From contig REDA01000053.1 in NCBI GenBank assembly GCA_007693745.1, forward strand, positions 1-64,000: 64,000 bases of DNA, read 5' to 3'. This document shows, piece by piece, positions 17,612 to 27,105 of the stretch; the stretch's first letter is position 1, and each line of letters opens with the position of its first letter. The DNA is from Balneolaceae bacterium (GTDB taxonomy: Bacteria; Bacteroidota; Rhodothermia; Balneolales; Balneolaceae). Below the pieces are notes generated by a model, which was given only the letters and a program-made list of their open reading frames with translations, did not search any database and was not told the DNA's origin. A program made the position numbers and the translations under genes.

Positions 17612-18655
17612 GTGGTAAAAAGCTTTACTGAAATTATCGAAAAAATTTCTAAACCTAATGATCTCACATCTGAGGAGTCGGTTTTTGCAATACAAAACAT
17701 ACTGAGCGGTGCAGTTTCTGCTGAGGAAATCGCGGCATTTCTGATGGGTTACCGAATGAAAGGGCAGACCACAGAAGAACTGACTGCTTTTGTAAGAGAG
17801 ATGCGTAAGGCAGCATTGAATGTTGAAGTAGATACTGCGAATGCAGTGGATCTGTGCGGAACCGGCGGAGATAAATCCGGTACATTTAATATTTCGACCA
17901 CAGCGATGTTTGTCGCAGCCGGTGCCGGGGTACCGGTTTTGAAGCATGGAAACCGGAGTATTTCCAGCAGAAGCGGCAGTTATGATGTGCTCCGGTATCT
18001 CGGGGCTTATCCTGATTTGAACAAGACTCAGGTTGAGCTGCTTTTCAGGGAAACAGGAATGGCATTTATGTTTGCTCCGAATTTCCATCCGGCCCTGAAG
18101 TATGTGATGCCTGTTCGCAGGGCGCTTAAAGTGCGTACATTTTTCAATATGCTCGGCCCGCTCCTGAATCCGGCCGGTGTCAGGCGGCAGATCATCGGCA
18201 CATTCAGCAAAGAAGCTTCCGTAAAAATGATTCAAATTCTCAGGAATCTTGATACTGAACACGTTTTTACATTCTATTCGGAAGATGGCCTGGACGAAAT
18301 CAGTACATCAGCCGGAACACATCTCAATGAATTTGAACATTCAACAGGTGATGTAACCTCCAAACGGTTCCAACCCGAGGATCTCGGTTTTTCACGTTCA
18401 TCCCTGAAGCAGCTTGCTGGTGGTGAGGCCGAAGAGAATGCCGGAATTATGTTGGATATTCTGAGTAACAGGGCTACCGATGCCCAGAGAGATGTTGTGC
18501 TGCTGAATGCTGCTTTTGCGATTCTTGTATCCGGTCTCGCTGGTTCGCTTCAGGAGGGAAAGGAGAGAGCCATTAAAAGTATCGACAGCGGTGAGGCTAA
18601 AAGAAAACTTGATCTCTTTATCAGTGAAACCAAACGAATTGTATCGTTAGTGTGA
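17612..18655 (+). CDS. trpD: Anthranilate phosphoribosyltransferase
   Basis: Joins anthranilate to PRPP to give phosphoribosylanthranilate, second step of the pathway; 347 aa. The glycine-rich PRPP loop is CGTGGDKSGTFNIST, followed by KHGNRSISSRSGSYDVL and LGPLLNPA, all family motifs. The start is GTG at 17612, 13 nt after trpG, with no better ATG upstream. The stop TGA overlaps the ATG of trpC by one base (TGATG), which suggests translational coupling. Confidence 0.96.
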   Translation: MVKSFTEIIEKISKPNDLTSEESVFAIQNILSGAVSAEEIAAFLMGYRMKGQTTEELTAFVREMRKAALNVEVDTANAVDLCGTGGDKSGTFNISTTAMFVAAGAGVPVLKHGNRSISSRSGSYDVLRYLGAYPDLNKTQVELLFRETGMAFMFAPNFHPALKYVMPVRRALKVRTFFNMLGPLLNPAGVRRQIIGTFSKEASVKMIQILRNLDTEHVFTFYSEDGLDEISTSAGTHLNEFEHSTGDVTSKRFQPEDLGFSRSSLKQLAGGEAEENAGIMLDILSNRATDAQRDVVLLNAAFAILVSGLAGSLQEGKERAIKSIDSGEAKRKLDLFISETKRIVSLV

Positions 18656-19476
18656 TGGAAGACCTTCTCAGAAAAATAGAAAAACAGACCAAAGAGGATC
18701 TCACGAAGCGGAAGCGAGAGCTCTCTCTGCGGGATCTTGAGTCACTGCCGGGTTTTGAAGTACAGAGAAAAGACTTTTACGGATCTCTGAAAAACAGTCT
18801 TTCCGTATCCATCATTGCGGAAATTAAAAAGGCATCTCCCTCCCAGGGAGTGATCCGGGATGATTTCAATCCGTTAAAAATTGCGGAACAATACCTGAAA
18901 GGAGGAGCCTCAGCCATTTCAGTTCTCACAGATGAGCCCTTTTTCCAGGGATCACTGCATATCCTTCAGGAAGTTTCATCCAACACTCCTCTTCCCGTTC
19001 TGCGGAAGGACTTCATCGTTGATCCCTATCAGATAAAAGAAGCGAGGGCTTTCGGGGCTGATGCTATTCTGCTCATCGTATCGATGTACGGGGGAAATCA
19101 GCTCCATGAACTCCTGGAAGCAGCAGAAGAGTACGGCCTTGACTCCCTGGTTGAGTGTTACCACGATTACGAACTTGCTGAACTCGACTGGTCAAAAGTG
19201 AAAATTGCAGGTGTGAATAATCGTAATCTCTCCACGTTTGAAGTGGATCTGCACAGGGGAGTCAGTTTCCTTAAGCGCGTTCCTGAACAGGTCATATCTG
19301 TATCTGAAAGTGGTATTCATTCGGCCGGTGATCTTCTGGTTTTATGGGAGAATGGCATTCAATCGGCTCTTATTGGTGAACACTTTATGAGGCAGGTGGA
19401 TCCCGGACGGGCAATTGGTGAGATGATGGAACAATTTGAACTTCTTAAAGAAAACGCATTGAAGCAGGAATCCTGA
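18655..19476 (+). CDS. trpC: Indole-3-glycerol phosphate synthase
   Basis: Cyclises carboxyphenylamino-deoxyribulose phosphate to indole-glycerol phosphate; TIM barrel, about 273 aa. Family motifs are AEIKKASPSQG (catalytic Lys), SVLTDEPFFQGS, PVLRKDFIVDPYQI, VECYHDYELA, GVNNRNLSTFEVD and VSESGI. I chose ATG at 18655, overlapping the trpD stop by one base; GTG at 18652 is possible. It is monofunctional: trpF is a separate gene 57 nt downstream. Confidence 0.96.
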   Translation: MEDLLRKIEKQTKEDLTKRKRELSLRDLESLPGFEVQRKDFYGSLKNSLSVSIIAEIKKASPSQGVIRDDFNPLKIAEQYLKGGASAISVLTDEPFFQGSLHILQEVSSNTPLPVLRKDFIVDPYQIKEARAFGADAILLIVSMYGGNQLHELLEAAEEYGLDSLVECYHDYELAELDWSKVKIAGVNNRNLSTFEVDLHRGVSFLKRVPEQVISVSESGIHSAGDLLVLWENGIQSALIGEHFMRQVDPGRAIGEMMEQFELLKENALKQES

Positions 19477-19533
19477 ACAAACCGCCGGTGATTCAGGTTA
19501 CCTGCAATAATTCACAATGATCACATTACTAAC

Positions 19534-20199
19534 ATGTTTCAGCAGGAGATACGAACAAAAGTTAAAATTTGCGGACTGACCACACTCGAAGATGCACGTT
19601 TTGCTTCGGGTGCCCTTGCAGACTATCTGGGTTTTATTTTCTACGATAAGAGCCCGAGATTTATTGAACCCGGCAGGGCTTCTGCGATAATCAGCTGGAT
19701 TGAAGGGCCAAAAAAAGTGGGGGTCTTTGTGAATCAGCCTCTTGATGAAGTGAACGATACAGCCAGACTGACCGGAATTGATCTGGTACAGCTGCACGGA
19801 ACGGAATCGCCCGAATATTGTCAGCTGATTCAGCTTCCCGTTATTAAAGTTCTGCATGTGGAAGAGAATACTACTGTATCTGAGCTTGAAGAGATGATCG
19901 GGCTCTATTCTGCTGTCTCCGAGTATCTGCTTTTTGATACAAAAAGCGATACAAAATGGGGGGGCACCGGACGCACATTCGACTGGGAGCTCATACGAAA
20001 CCAGACCCGGGAGATTCCCTTTATTCTCTCCGGCGGGTTAAACAGCGGTAATATCCGGCTGGCTATTGAGACGACCTCTCCGGATGTCGTTGATCTGTCA
20101 AGTGGTCTTGAGGAGTCACCCGGACTGAAATGCTTTGATAAGATGGAACTCTTTTTTGAAGAAATGAGAAAAATCCGGGATCAACAGGAATCAGCATAA
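19534..20199 (+). CDS. trpF: Phosphoribosylanthranilate isomerase
   Basis: Amadori isomerase acting between TrpD and TrpC, TIM barrel, 221 aa. K-V-K-I-C-G-L-T holds the catalytic Cys, and [18 protein letters not shown] the catalytic Asp and phosphate-loop region. [10 protein letters not shown] and [14 protein letters not shown] form the C-terminal phosphate site. Gaps to trpC (57 nt) and trpB (11 nt) fit one operon. Confidence 0.95.
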   Translation: MFQQEIRTKVKICGLTTLEDARFASGALADYLGFIFYDKSPRFIEPGRASAIISWIEGPKKVGVFVNQPLDEVNDTARLTGIDLVQLHGTESPEYCQLIQLPVIKVLHVEENTTVSELEEMIGLYSAVSEYLLFDTKSDTKWGGTGRTFDWELIRNQTREIPFILSGGLNSGNIRLAIETTSPDVVDLSSGLEESPGLKCFDKMELFFEEMRKIRDQQESA

Positions 20200-20210
20200 A
20201 TATTGAAATC

Positions 20211-21404
20211 ATGAAATATACAGCTCCCACCAAACAGGGCTATTTTGGAAAATTCGGCGGTAAATTTGTTCCTGAAATCCTGATTCCCGCTCTCAACGAG
20301 CTGGAATCCGCTTACGAAGAAACTCTGACGGATCCCATATTTCAGAGTGAGTATATGGATCTGCTTCGTGAATATGTGGGCAGGCCAACAAAGCTTACAT
20401 ACGCCAACAGATTGACCGGCTACTACGGCAAGGGCAAAATCTACATGAAGAGAGAGGATCTCTGCCACACCGGAGCTCACAAGATCAATAATGCCATTGG
20501 ACAGCTCCTGCTGGCACGGAATATGGGTAAAAACAGAATTATCGCTGAAACAGGAGCCGGGCAGCATGGTGTGGCTACAGCAACAGCCTGTGCAAAATTC
20601 GGATTTGACTGCGTGATCTACATGGGTGCAGAGGATATGGAACGCCAGAAGCTCAATGTGGAGCGTATGCGGCTTCTTGGAGCCGAGGTTCGGGCTGTAA
20701 CCAGCGGTTCCCAGACTCTTAAAGATGCAACCAATGAAGCGATACGCGACTGGGTGACCAATGTTGAGAATACGTTTTATATCATCGGCTCGGTCGTGGG
20801 TCCGCATCCCTATCCCATGATGACGCGGAATTTTCACAGGGTAATCGGGGATGAAACAAAAAAACAGATCCGGGAAGCAGAAAACAGGGATCCGGATTAT
20901 CTGATTGCATGTGTAGGGGGAGGCAGCAATGCCATAGGGTTTTTCTACCCGTTTATTGAAGACGAATCGGTGAAGATGATAGGAATTGAAGCTGCCGGCC
21001 TGGGAGCCGACAGCGGCAAGACAGCGGCTACACTCACCAAGGGCACACCGGGAGTGCTGCATGGCTCTCTTAGCTATCTTCTTCATGACAGCGAGGGACA
21101 GGTTCAACTTGCCCACTCGATAAGCGCAGGGCTTGATTATCCCGGGATTGGCCCTGAACACTCATTTCTTCATGATTCCAGAAGAGTGAACTACTACGGC
21201 GTCACAGATCAGCAGGCGATGAATGCAGTAAAGCTTGTGTCAGACCGGGAAGGGATCATTCCTGCCATCGAAACAGCCCACGCTTTTGCCTATCTGGAAA
21301 CATTGATGCCACTCACACAAAAAGAGGATATCATCATTGTGAACTGTTCAGGCAGGGGAGATAAAGATATGAAAACCATATCCGAATGGTTCTCAGCTCA
21401 TTAA
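20211..21404 (+). CDS. trpB: Tryptophan synthase beta chain
   Basis: PLP enzyme that joins indole and serine to give tryptophan, 397 aa, TrpB1 type. The PLP lysine lies in [10 protein letters not shown], and the phosphate-binding loop reads [22 protein letters not shown] carries the catalytic Glu. NCSGRGDKD near the C-terminus ligates the PLP ring region. It precedes trpA as usual for the alpha2-beta2 complex. Confidence 0.97.
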   Translation: MKYTAPTKQGYFGKFGGKFVPEILIPALNELESAYEETLTDPIFQSEYMDLLREYVGRPTKLTYANRLTGYYGKGKIYMKREDLCHTGAHKINNAIGQLLLARNMGKNRIIAETGAGQHGVATATACAKFGFDCVIYMGAEDMERQKLNVERMRLLGAEVRAVTSGSQTLKDATNEAIRDWVTNVENTFYIIGSVVGPHPYPMMTRNFHRVIGDETKKQIREAENRDPDYLIACVGGGSNAIGFFYPFIEDESVKMIGIEAAGLGADSGKTAATLTKGTPGVLHGSLSYLLHDSEGQVQLAHSISAGLDYPGIGPEHSFLHDSRRVNYYGVTDQQAMNAVKLVSDREGIIPAIETAHAFAYLETLMPLTQKEDIIIVNCSGRGDKDMKTISEWFSAH

Positions 21405-21434
21405 GTGATATTTTAGACTGACTGTAAAGACCGA

Positions 21435-22256
21435 ATGATGCAACAAACAATAAAAATGAAACGAATTCAATCGCTGTTTGAAAAGCGAACGGATGACAGC
21501 AAGATCATGTCTCTGTTCATCACTGCCGGGTATCCGGATCTTCAATCAACTGTTGACCTTGTCCTTGGATTTGAGGAGAATGGCGCCGATATCATCGAAC
21601 TGGGAATGCCATTCAGCGATCCCCTGGCTGACGGTCCCACCATCCAGTATGCGAACAATGTTGCTATCGGCAATGGCATCACCATGTCGAAAATTTTTGA
21701 GATGGTTCGCCAAATACGTTCAAAATCTGAGATCCCGATTGTGTTGATGGGATATATCAATCCGATTCTGCGTTATGGAATCGGTAAATTCTGTCTCGAT
21801 GCCGCCTCATCCGGAGCGGACGGCCTGATTATTCCTGATTCACCCATCGAAGAGTCGTCAAGCCTTGCTGAGCATGCTGCGGGTTCGGGACTGGATCTGA
21901 TCTATCTGGTTGCTCCAAACTCCACGGATGAAAGAATGAACCAGGTGGATCGGCACAGCAGTGGTTTCGTTTATTGTGTATCCGTGACCGGAGTAACCGG
22001 TGCCAGGAGCGGTGAAGAGGTGGCCAGATCGGTTGAGAAATTTATTGGCAGGGTAAATAACCAGGTTACAAAAAACCCAAAGCTTGTCGGTTTTGGAATA
22101 AGAAGCCACGCCGATGCTCAAAAAATTGCATCGAGTGTGGACGGCTTTATCGTAGGAAGTGCACTTATCGATACCATCCGGTCGTTCTATCCAAAAGAAA
22201 GCTGGAAACAAGAGGTATTTTCTTTTGTAAAAGAGCTGAAATATGGAAATATTTAA
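21435..22256 (+). CDS. trpA: Tryptophan synthase alpha chain
   Basis: Cleaves indole-glycerol phosphate and channels indole to TrpB; TIM barrel, 273 aa. Catalytic Glu lies in D-I-I-E-L-G-M-P-F-S-D-P-L-A-D-G-P and the catalytic Asp region reads SGADGLIIPDSPIEES. VSVTGVTGAR and VGFGIRS are phosphate-site loops. Two adjacent ATGs (21435 and 21438) are possible starts. It is the last trp gene; no terminator is visible before the DUF4837 gene 30 nt on, so transcription may continue. Confidence 0.96.
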   Translation: MMQQTIKMKRIQSLFEKRTDDSKIMSLFITAGYPDLQSTVDLVLGFEENGADIIELGMPFSDPLADGPTIQYANNVAIGNGITMSKIFEMVRQIRSKSEIPIVLMGYINPILRYGIGKFCLDAASSGADGLIIPDSPIEESSSLAEHAAGSGLDLIYLVAPNSTDERMNQVDRHSSGFVYCVSVTGVTGARSGEEVARSVEKFIGRVNNQVTKNPKLVGFGIRSHADAQKIASSVDGFIVGSALIDTIRSFYPKESWKQEVFSFVKELKYGNI

Positions 22257-22286
22257 AACAATTTTGAACCTATTTTCAATAATACC

Positions 22287-23375
22287 ATGAGATTTTTTAT
22301 ACCGCTGTTTATATCAGTCATTATTCTAACTGCAGCTTGTAATTCGGATTACAGACCTGTGTCTATTGGGGCAATGGATGAAATCATCGTGGTTATGGAC
22401 TCTACTGCATGGGACAGTGAAACAGCTTTGGCCATTGAAGAAACGTTTGGAAAGTATATTGAAACAATACCCTGTTGCGAGCAGACCTACCGCCTGATCT
22501 TCAGGGATTTTTCCACCAACAGCGAACTGGATGACCTGCGCAGATACAAAAACCTGATCTTCGCTGCACCTGTCGATGAGGATTCCAATACAGGGAATCT
22601 GATTCGGGCTATTCTCAGTGATGAAGTGGAAGCACGTGTTCGCGCAGGAGAAAGTTTCGCTTTCCCATTGGCTGACCGGTGGATGCGGGATCAGTGGACA
22701 TTGATTCTAACCTCCGGTTCAGATGATGAACTGGCTGAAAAAATATATAACTCGGAAAGGTCACTCGTTGGAAATTTACTGGATAGGGAATTCGAAAGAC
22801 GTACAGCTGAGGTTTTCCGAAGAGGTGAACAGTTTGCACTGAATGACTCACTTATGCATCGCCATGGATGGATGGTACGAATGCAGCATGATTATGTTCA
22901 GTCAGTGGATACAGAGGATGTCGTTGTATTCAGGAGATACCTGCCGGATAATAACCGATGGATGCTGGGATGGTGGAAAGACGGTGTTAAGGATATCGAT
23001 TTTCTCACCCCCGACTGGATTAACGCTTCCAGGGATTCTCTCCTTGAACTCTATCTGCGCGGAGAAAGGGAAACTTCCCATCTCACAACAGAGTACAGAA
23101 GACCCGTTGTGACTGAAGAGATTCAGAGAGAGGATCATCTTCGCGCTTTCGAGACGCTGGGAACCTGGAATATGACCAACGATTTTATGGGCGGACCTTT
23201 TGTAAATTTTGTTTACTACGATCCGCTTACGGAGAGACTCTTTATGATTGAGTATGGCCAGTTCGCCCCGGGTATCAACAAGAGGAGGTTCGTAAGACAA
23301 TTCAGAGCTATGGGAAGAACGTTTGTTTCCGATTCCACATGGACTGAACAGACCAATCAGATTGCCGGGAACTGA
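22287..23375 (+). CDS. DUF4837 family lipoprotein
   Basis: Predicted lipoprotein of 362 aa found mainly in Bacteroidota-like genomes. The signal peptide ends L-T-A-A-C with Cys18. The DUF4837 pattern is visible: A-M-D-E-I-I-V-V-M-D near 30, then a segment beginning W-A-R-D-Q-W-like (R-W-M-R-D-Q-W, about 131-137), a second half with H-G-W-M-V-R-M-Q-H-D-Y and R-R-Y-L-P-D-N-N-R-W-M, and near the end Y-D-P-L-T-E-R-L-F-M-I-E. No enzymatic motif is evident. It lies 30 nt after trpA, but its link to tryptophan is unclear and may be only positional. Confidence 0.8.
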   Translation: MRFFIPLFISVIILTAACNSDYRPVSIGAMDEIIVVMDSTAWDSETALAIEETFGKYIETIPCCEQTYRLIFRDFSTNSELDDLRRYKNLIFAAPVDEDSNTGNLIRAILSDEVEARVRAGESFAFPLADRWMRDQWTLILTSGSDDELAEKIYNSERSLVGNLLDREFERRTAEVFRRGEQFALNDSLMHRHGWMVRMQHDYVQSVDTEDVVVFRRYLPDNNRWMLGWWKDGVKDIDFLTPDWINASRDSLLELYLRGERETSHLTTEYRRPVVTEEIQREDHLRAFETLGTWNMTNDFMGGPFVNFVYYDPLTERLFMIEYGQFAPGINKRRFVRQFRAMGRTFVSDSTWTEQTNQIAGN

Positions 23376-23419
23376 CCACATGAGGCTGAACTGTATCGGT
23401 CTGTCAGGCTGAATTACCA

Positions 23420-24490
23420 ATGAATTATGCTCAAAAACTTTATTATGCGGTAAGCAGTTGGCTCAGGCCGGATAACTTTACCCTGAAAGAAGCCATTGAA
23501 CAGAGTGTCGATGAAGGGCTGTTCAGCTTTCCTGATCTGAAATATCAGATCAGGGCACTGAAACAGACACTGACTCTTCCGGCTATTGAAAGATGGCTGG
23601 CTCTCACCTCCGTTCAGCCCGGAACTCTTGAAGGCAAAAAGATACTGTCACTCAACGCGGGTAATCTGCCGCTTGTAGGAGTACACGATCTGATTGGCAT
23701 TACTCTGACTGGCGCTGATTACAATGGGAAACTCTCCCGAAAAGATCCCTATCTGCTCCCTTCTTTCCTTTCAATTCTTCAGCAGGAATTTCCGAAAATC
23801 CAATTCATCTGGTCTGAGTCATTGTCAGATTTCGGCGGAATGAAGGCTGATGCACTGATCTATACCGGCTCAGAAGAGAACCGGAATGAGGTGAACAACC
23901 TGCTCAAGTCGATGAATATCATCTCTGATGCCACCCCCACCCTTACGAGAACGACTCATTTTTCCGTAGCATGGATTCAGAACCGGAATCAACTGACCAT
24001 GGAAGAACTTACGAATGCAATGCTGCGGTATAACGGCCATGGATGCCGGTCTGTGGCAATGGTTGTGGCTCCTTTTGGATTAAAGGAGATTGAATGCCAC
24101 CTTGCAGATGTTATTGAACTTTTTTGGATGGAAAACCCGCCCCACAAGCCCCCTGTAAAAGCTCTTCTGTACCGATACGCATATAACAGAGCTTCCGGCA
24201 CAAATCAGATATGGATGAATAATTTTTTAATTGAAGAGCGAATGGAGAAACCGGAACATCCCTCTGTTGTACAGTGGTTTCAGGGAGATGAGAGTGATCT
24301 CCGGACCTTCCTGAAAAAGCACAGGGGAGGGATTCAGACTGTGTACACGGAGGATGACAAAGCCGGCGATGAACTTGAAGGTTTCATTACAGAACCGTTA
24401 TCCTCCTCTCAGGTTCCGCCACTCTGGTGGAAACCGGATGGGGTGGATACATTGGAATGGCTCATTTCAAACCTTGAGGATATTGGGTGA
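23420..24490 (+). CDS. Acyl-CoA reductase, LuxC family
   Basis: Fatty acyl-CoA reductase-like protein (PF05893), 356 aa, of the Bacteroidota subtype. The region S-L-N-A-G-N-L-P-L-V-G-V-H-D (77-90) is the nucleotide-binding and family signature, and N-G-H-G-C-R-S (205-211) holds the candidate catalytic Cys209. The reaction in this subgroup has not been defined for this organism; LuxC makes aldehydes from acyl groups via a thioester. The gap to the DUF4837 gene is 44 nt. No luxD or luxE partner is nearby. Confidence 0.78.
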   Translation: MNYAQKLYYAVSSWLRPDNFTLKEAIEQSVDEGLFSFPDLKYQIRALKQTLTLPAIERWLALTSVQPGTLEGKKILSLNAGNLPLVGVHDLIGITLTGADYNGKLSRKDPYLLPSFLSILQQEFPKIQFIWSESLSDFGGMKADALIYTGSEENRNEVNNLLKSMNIISDATPTLTRTTHFSVAWIQNRNQLTMEELTNAMLRYNGHGCRSVAMVVAPFGLKEIECHLADVIELFWMENPPHKPPVKALLYRYAYNRASGTNQIWMNNFLIEERMEKPEHPSVVQWFQGDESDLRTFLKKHRGGIQTVYTEDDKAGDELEGFITEPLSSSQVPPLWWKPDGVDTLEWLISNLEDIG

Positions 24491-24533
24491 TTATTCCTAT
24501 TTTCAGGGATACCTGTAAATTCACTCATTTCCC

Positions 24534-25298
24534 ATGACAAATTTATTTCTTTCACTATTTCTGATACTGCTGATGAATTCTGAGCTGCCGTCTGATGCTT
24601 CGCAAATAATAAATGAATCTTTAAAACAGGGGCAGGAGCCTTCTGTTCTTGTTTTTTCAAAAACCGCCGGATTTCGCCACGATTCAATTGAAGCGGGTAT
24701 TGACGCTGTTAAACAGCTGGGTTCCGGGCATGGGTTTTCTGTTACTGCCACAGAAGATTCAGATTATTTCACCCCGGAAAACCTCGGCAGGTATGCAGTT
24801 GTGATTTTCATGAATACCACGGGCACCCTCTTCGATGAAGATCAAAGAGCTGCATTCAAACAGTTTATACAGAACGGAGGAGGGTTTGTGGGGGTTCATT
24901 CAGCCACAGATACCGAGTATGACTGGCCCTGGTACGGAGGATTGGTAGGCGCTTATTTTGCCAATCACCCCAATAATCCGAATGTGAGAAATGCCGAACT
25001 TATCGTAACGGACAGATCCCATCTGTCAACCCTTGATCTGCCTGAACCGTGGATACGGGATGATGAGTGGTATAATTTCGGAACCATCAGCGATGCGATT
25101 CAGGTAGTGGTAAAACTGGATACCGACAGCTATGAAGGAAGCGACCACCCAGGAAATCATCCCGCTTCCTGGTTCCAGGAGTATGACGGCGGGCGGGCTT
25201 TCTATACTGCAATGGGGCACACGTCAGAAACCTTTTCTGAACCCGTTTTTTTGAAACATCTCCTTGGCGGAATACACTATGCAATGGGAAGGGAATGA
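24534..25298 (+). CDS. Secreted ThuA-like domain protein
   Basis: Exported protein of 254 aa with an N-terminal hydrophobic signal (about 1-20) and a single ThuA-like (class I amidotransferase-like fold) domain. Signatures are L-V-F-S-K-T-A-G-F-R-H-D-S-I, G-G-G-F-V-G-V-H-S-A-T-D-T, Y-F-A-N-H-P and the closing G-G-R-A-F-Y-T-A-M-G-H. ThuA relatives act in sugar (trehalose, keto-glucoside) metabolism, often beside Gfo/Idh dehydrogenases. Here the neighbours are unrelated, so the substrate is open. Confidence 0.85.
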   Translation: MTNLFLSLFLILLMNSELPSDASQIINESLKQGQEPSVLVFSKTAGFRHDSIEAGIDAVKQLGSGHGFSVTATEDSDYFTPENLGRYAVVIFMNTTGTLFDEDQRAAFKQFIQNGGGFVGVHSATDTEYDWPWYGGLVGAYFANHPNNPNVRNAELIVTDRSHLSTLDLPEPWIRDDEWYNFGTISDAIQVVVKLDTDSYEGSDHPGNHPASWFQEYDGGRAFYTAMGHTSETFSEPVFLKHLLGGIHYAMGRE

Positions 25299-25331
25299 TT
25301 CAGTACACATAACGATCTAAGGAATTTCGAA

Positions 25332-26396
25332 GTGGCCAGAAACAGATCGGAAAGCCTGAACACTTTCCGCACATTTTATCAGGAACTTAAAAGCCAGAGT
25401 AATCTCAAGCCTGTTTACTATCTCTACGGCGATGAGATTTTTCTGGTGGATATGCTTCAGGAACTAATTGAAAACATTATTCCGGAAGGGATTCGTGATT
25501 TTAACATGGATCTTATCTACGGAGGGGAGACCACGGCAGACAGGGTTCTGAACATCGCCGCAAGTTACCCCATGATGTCAGACAGGAGGGTTGTCATCGT
25601 CAGGGATTTTCTGAAACTGAATCAATCGGCCGGGGGAGAGGGTATAGCTGATTTTATTCCTTATTTAAAAAACCCGAGTCCGACAACGATCCTCTGCCTG
25701 ATCGACCAGAAGCACCCTGACAAGCGTTCTCAACTGGGCAAACTGATCAGCAGTGCTGAAAAAAGCGGGAAGTTTGGTGTCGCTGGATTTGAGAAGGTAG
25801 ATCAGAATCAACTGCCTGATTGGATCATGAAGTGGGCCCGCCACTCCCATAAACGTGAAATGGCTGAAGATGCAGCCTGGCTGCTTTCAGAACTGACAGG
25901 ACCCGATCTAAAGCTACTGTCCACTGAAATCGATAAACTGTGCACTTTTGTGGACAGTGATTCCATCATTAAAAAGGAACACGTAAAAAAAGTTACCGAG
26001 TCATATCGCGAATATGACATCCTGGAGCTGAAAAATGCCGTGATTGCACGTGATCTGAATCAATCCCTTCGTATTTCGGAACAGATGTTGCAAAGAAGTA
26101 ATAACAGCACGGGCGAGATATTCAAAACCGTGGGGTTCTTTTACTTTTTGTTCAGCAACATCTGGAAAATTTGCAAATTGAGGGATTCGGGATTGGATAA
26201 ATCTCAGATGAAAGAGCAATTGGGACTCAGCAACTTTGCATTCAACCTCAATTACAGTGAAGCCTCCAGATTCCATCTGAATGAAATGCCGGCCATCTTT
26301 GAAGCAATTCTGGATGCTGACAGATCCCTGAAAGGATTTAGTACCATGAACCCTCCGGATATCCTGCTCCTGCTGATTAAGCGTATCACCGGATAG
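25332..26396 (+). CDS. holA: DNA polymerase III, delta subunit
   Basis: Clamp-loader subunit that opens the beta clamp during replication, 354 aa. The N-terminal motif P-V-Y-Y-L-Y-G-D-E-I-F-L-V-D is typical of HolA, and Y-P-M-M-S-D-R-R-V-V-I-V-R-D-F and L-L-S-T-E-I-D-K-L are further landmarks. The C-terminal helical collar domain spans about 215-350. The start is GTG at 25332, 33 nt after the ThuA gene. The identification is by pattern; the family diverges fast, but length and motif order fit. Confidence 0.88.
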   Translation: MARNRSESLNTFRTFYQELKSQSNLKPVYYLYGDEIFLVDMLQELIENIIPEGIRDFNMDLIYGGETTADRVLNIAASYPMMSDRRVVIVRDFLKLNQSAGGEGIADFIPYLKNPSPTTILCLIDQKHPDKRSQLGKLISSAEKSGKFGVAGFEKVDQNQLPDWIMKWARHSHKREMAEDAAWLLSELTGPDLKLLSTEIDKLCTFVDSDSIIKKEHVKKVTESYREYDILELKNAVIARDLNQSLRISEQMLQRSNNSTGEIFKTVGFFYFLFSNIWKICKLRDSGLDKSQMKEQLGLSNFAFNLNYSEASRFHLNEMPAIFEAILDADRSLKGFSTMNPPDILLLLIKRITG

Positions 26397-26448
26397 TATC
26401 AGGTCCGGTGTTACGGGAATCAGAACCGTAATGAACCGGGGTACTATC

Positions 26449-27057
26449 ATGGAAAGAAAATCGCATTTGGAATTAAATCAGATGTCAGATGAAGATCTGA
26501 TGGAGCAACTTCAACAAGGGGCACATGAAGCATTTGATCTGATTGTTCACCGTTTTAAAGACAGACTTCATAACTTTCTCTACAGATATACCCATAATAC
26601 CGAGGATAGTGAGGATCTTGTTCAGGAGACGTTTCTGAGGGTTTACAGAAGCAGGCACTCTTATCAGCGGATAGCTAAACTCTCAACATGGATCTTTACG
26701 ATCGCAAGTAATCTGGCAAAAACGCTCTATAAAAAGAAGCAGCGCATGCAGACCTTTACGATACATGCGGATGAATCTGATTCGGAAAGCCGTGAGTTTG
26801 AGATCAGGGACGATGCACTTCTGCCAGATGAAGAGCTCCATCTGGGCAATTCGATGAAAGAACTTGAAAAGGCTCTGATGCTGCTGAATGAAGATTTCAG
26901 GGAAGCGATTGTGCTCAGGGACATCCAGCAACTTTCCTACGAAGAAATATCAGATATCACAGGAGTTGCAATGGGTACGGTAAAATCCAGAATTAATCGT
27001 GCCAGGATTCAGATCCAGGAGCTGATCGGGGATTACGTTTACTCGGAAACTTTTTAA
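26449..27057 (+). CDS. ECF RNA polymerase sigma factor (sigma-70 family)
   Basis: Alternative sigma factor of about 202 aa. Region 2 runs E-A-F-D-L-I-V-H-R-F-K-D-R-L-H-N-F to D-S-E-D-L-V-Q-E-T-F-L-R-V-Y and W-I-F-T-I-A-S-N-L-A. Region 4 is L-S-Y-E-E-I-S-D-I-T-G-V-A-M-G-T-V-K-S-R-I-N-R-A-R. I chose ATG at 26449 because the product then begins M-E-R-K-S-H, close to the conserved domain; ATG at 26431 is also possible. The next gene, 46 nt away, may encode its regulator, and a hairpin covers the whole gap. Confidence 0.93.
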   Translation: MERKSHLELNQMSDEDLMEQLQQGAHEAFDLIVHRFKDRLHNFLYRYTHNTEDSEDLVQETFLRVYRSRHSYQRIAKLSTWIFTIASNLAKTLYKKKQRMQTFTIHADESDSESREFEIRDDALLPDEELHLGNSMKELEKALMLLNEDFREAIVLRDIQQLSYEEISDITGVAMGTVKSRINRARIQIQELIGDYVYSETF

Positions 27058-27064
27058 AAGGATC

Positions 27065-27105
27065 ATGGTAGTAGTGAATAGATCCTGAATTTATTCACAT
27101 ACCAT
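27065..27105 (+). promoter_or_regulatory. Stem-loop covering the start codon of the gene after the sigma factor
   Basis: ATGGTA (27065-27070) pairs with TACCAT (27100-27105) and GTGAATA (27074-27080) with TATTCAC (27092-27098), 13 bp in all with a 3/1 internal loop and an 11-nt apical loop. The 3' arm includes the first two bases of the ATG at 27104. Such a structure could limit translation of the small downstream protein relative to the sigma factor. Confidence 0.5.

Noticed and set aside
20181-21161. A 326-codon antisense frame over trpB
   Set aside because: trpB motifs are intact on the plus strand. The antisense translation is Cys- and His-rich and shows no domain.
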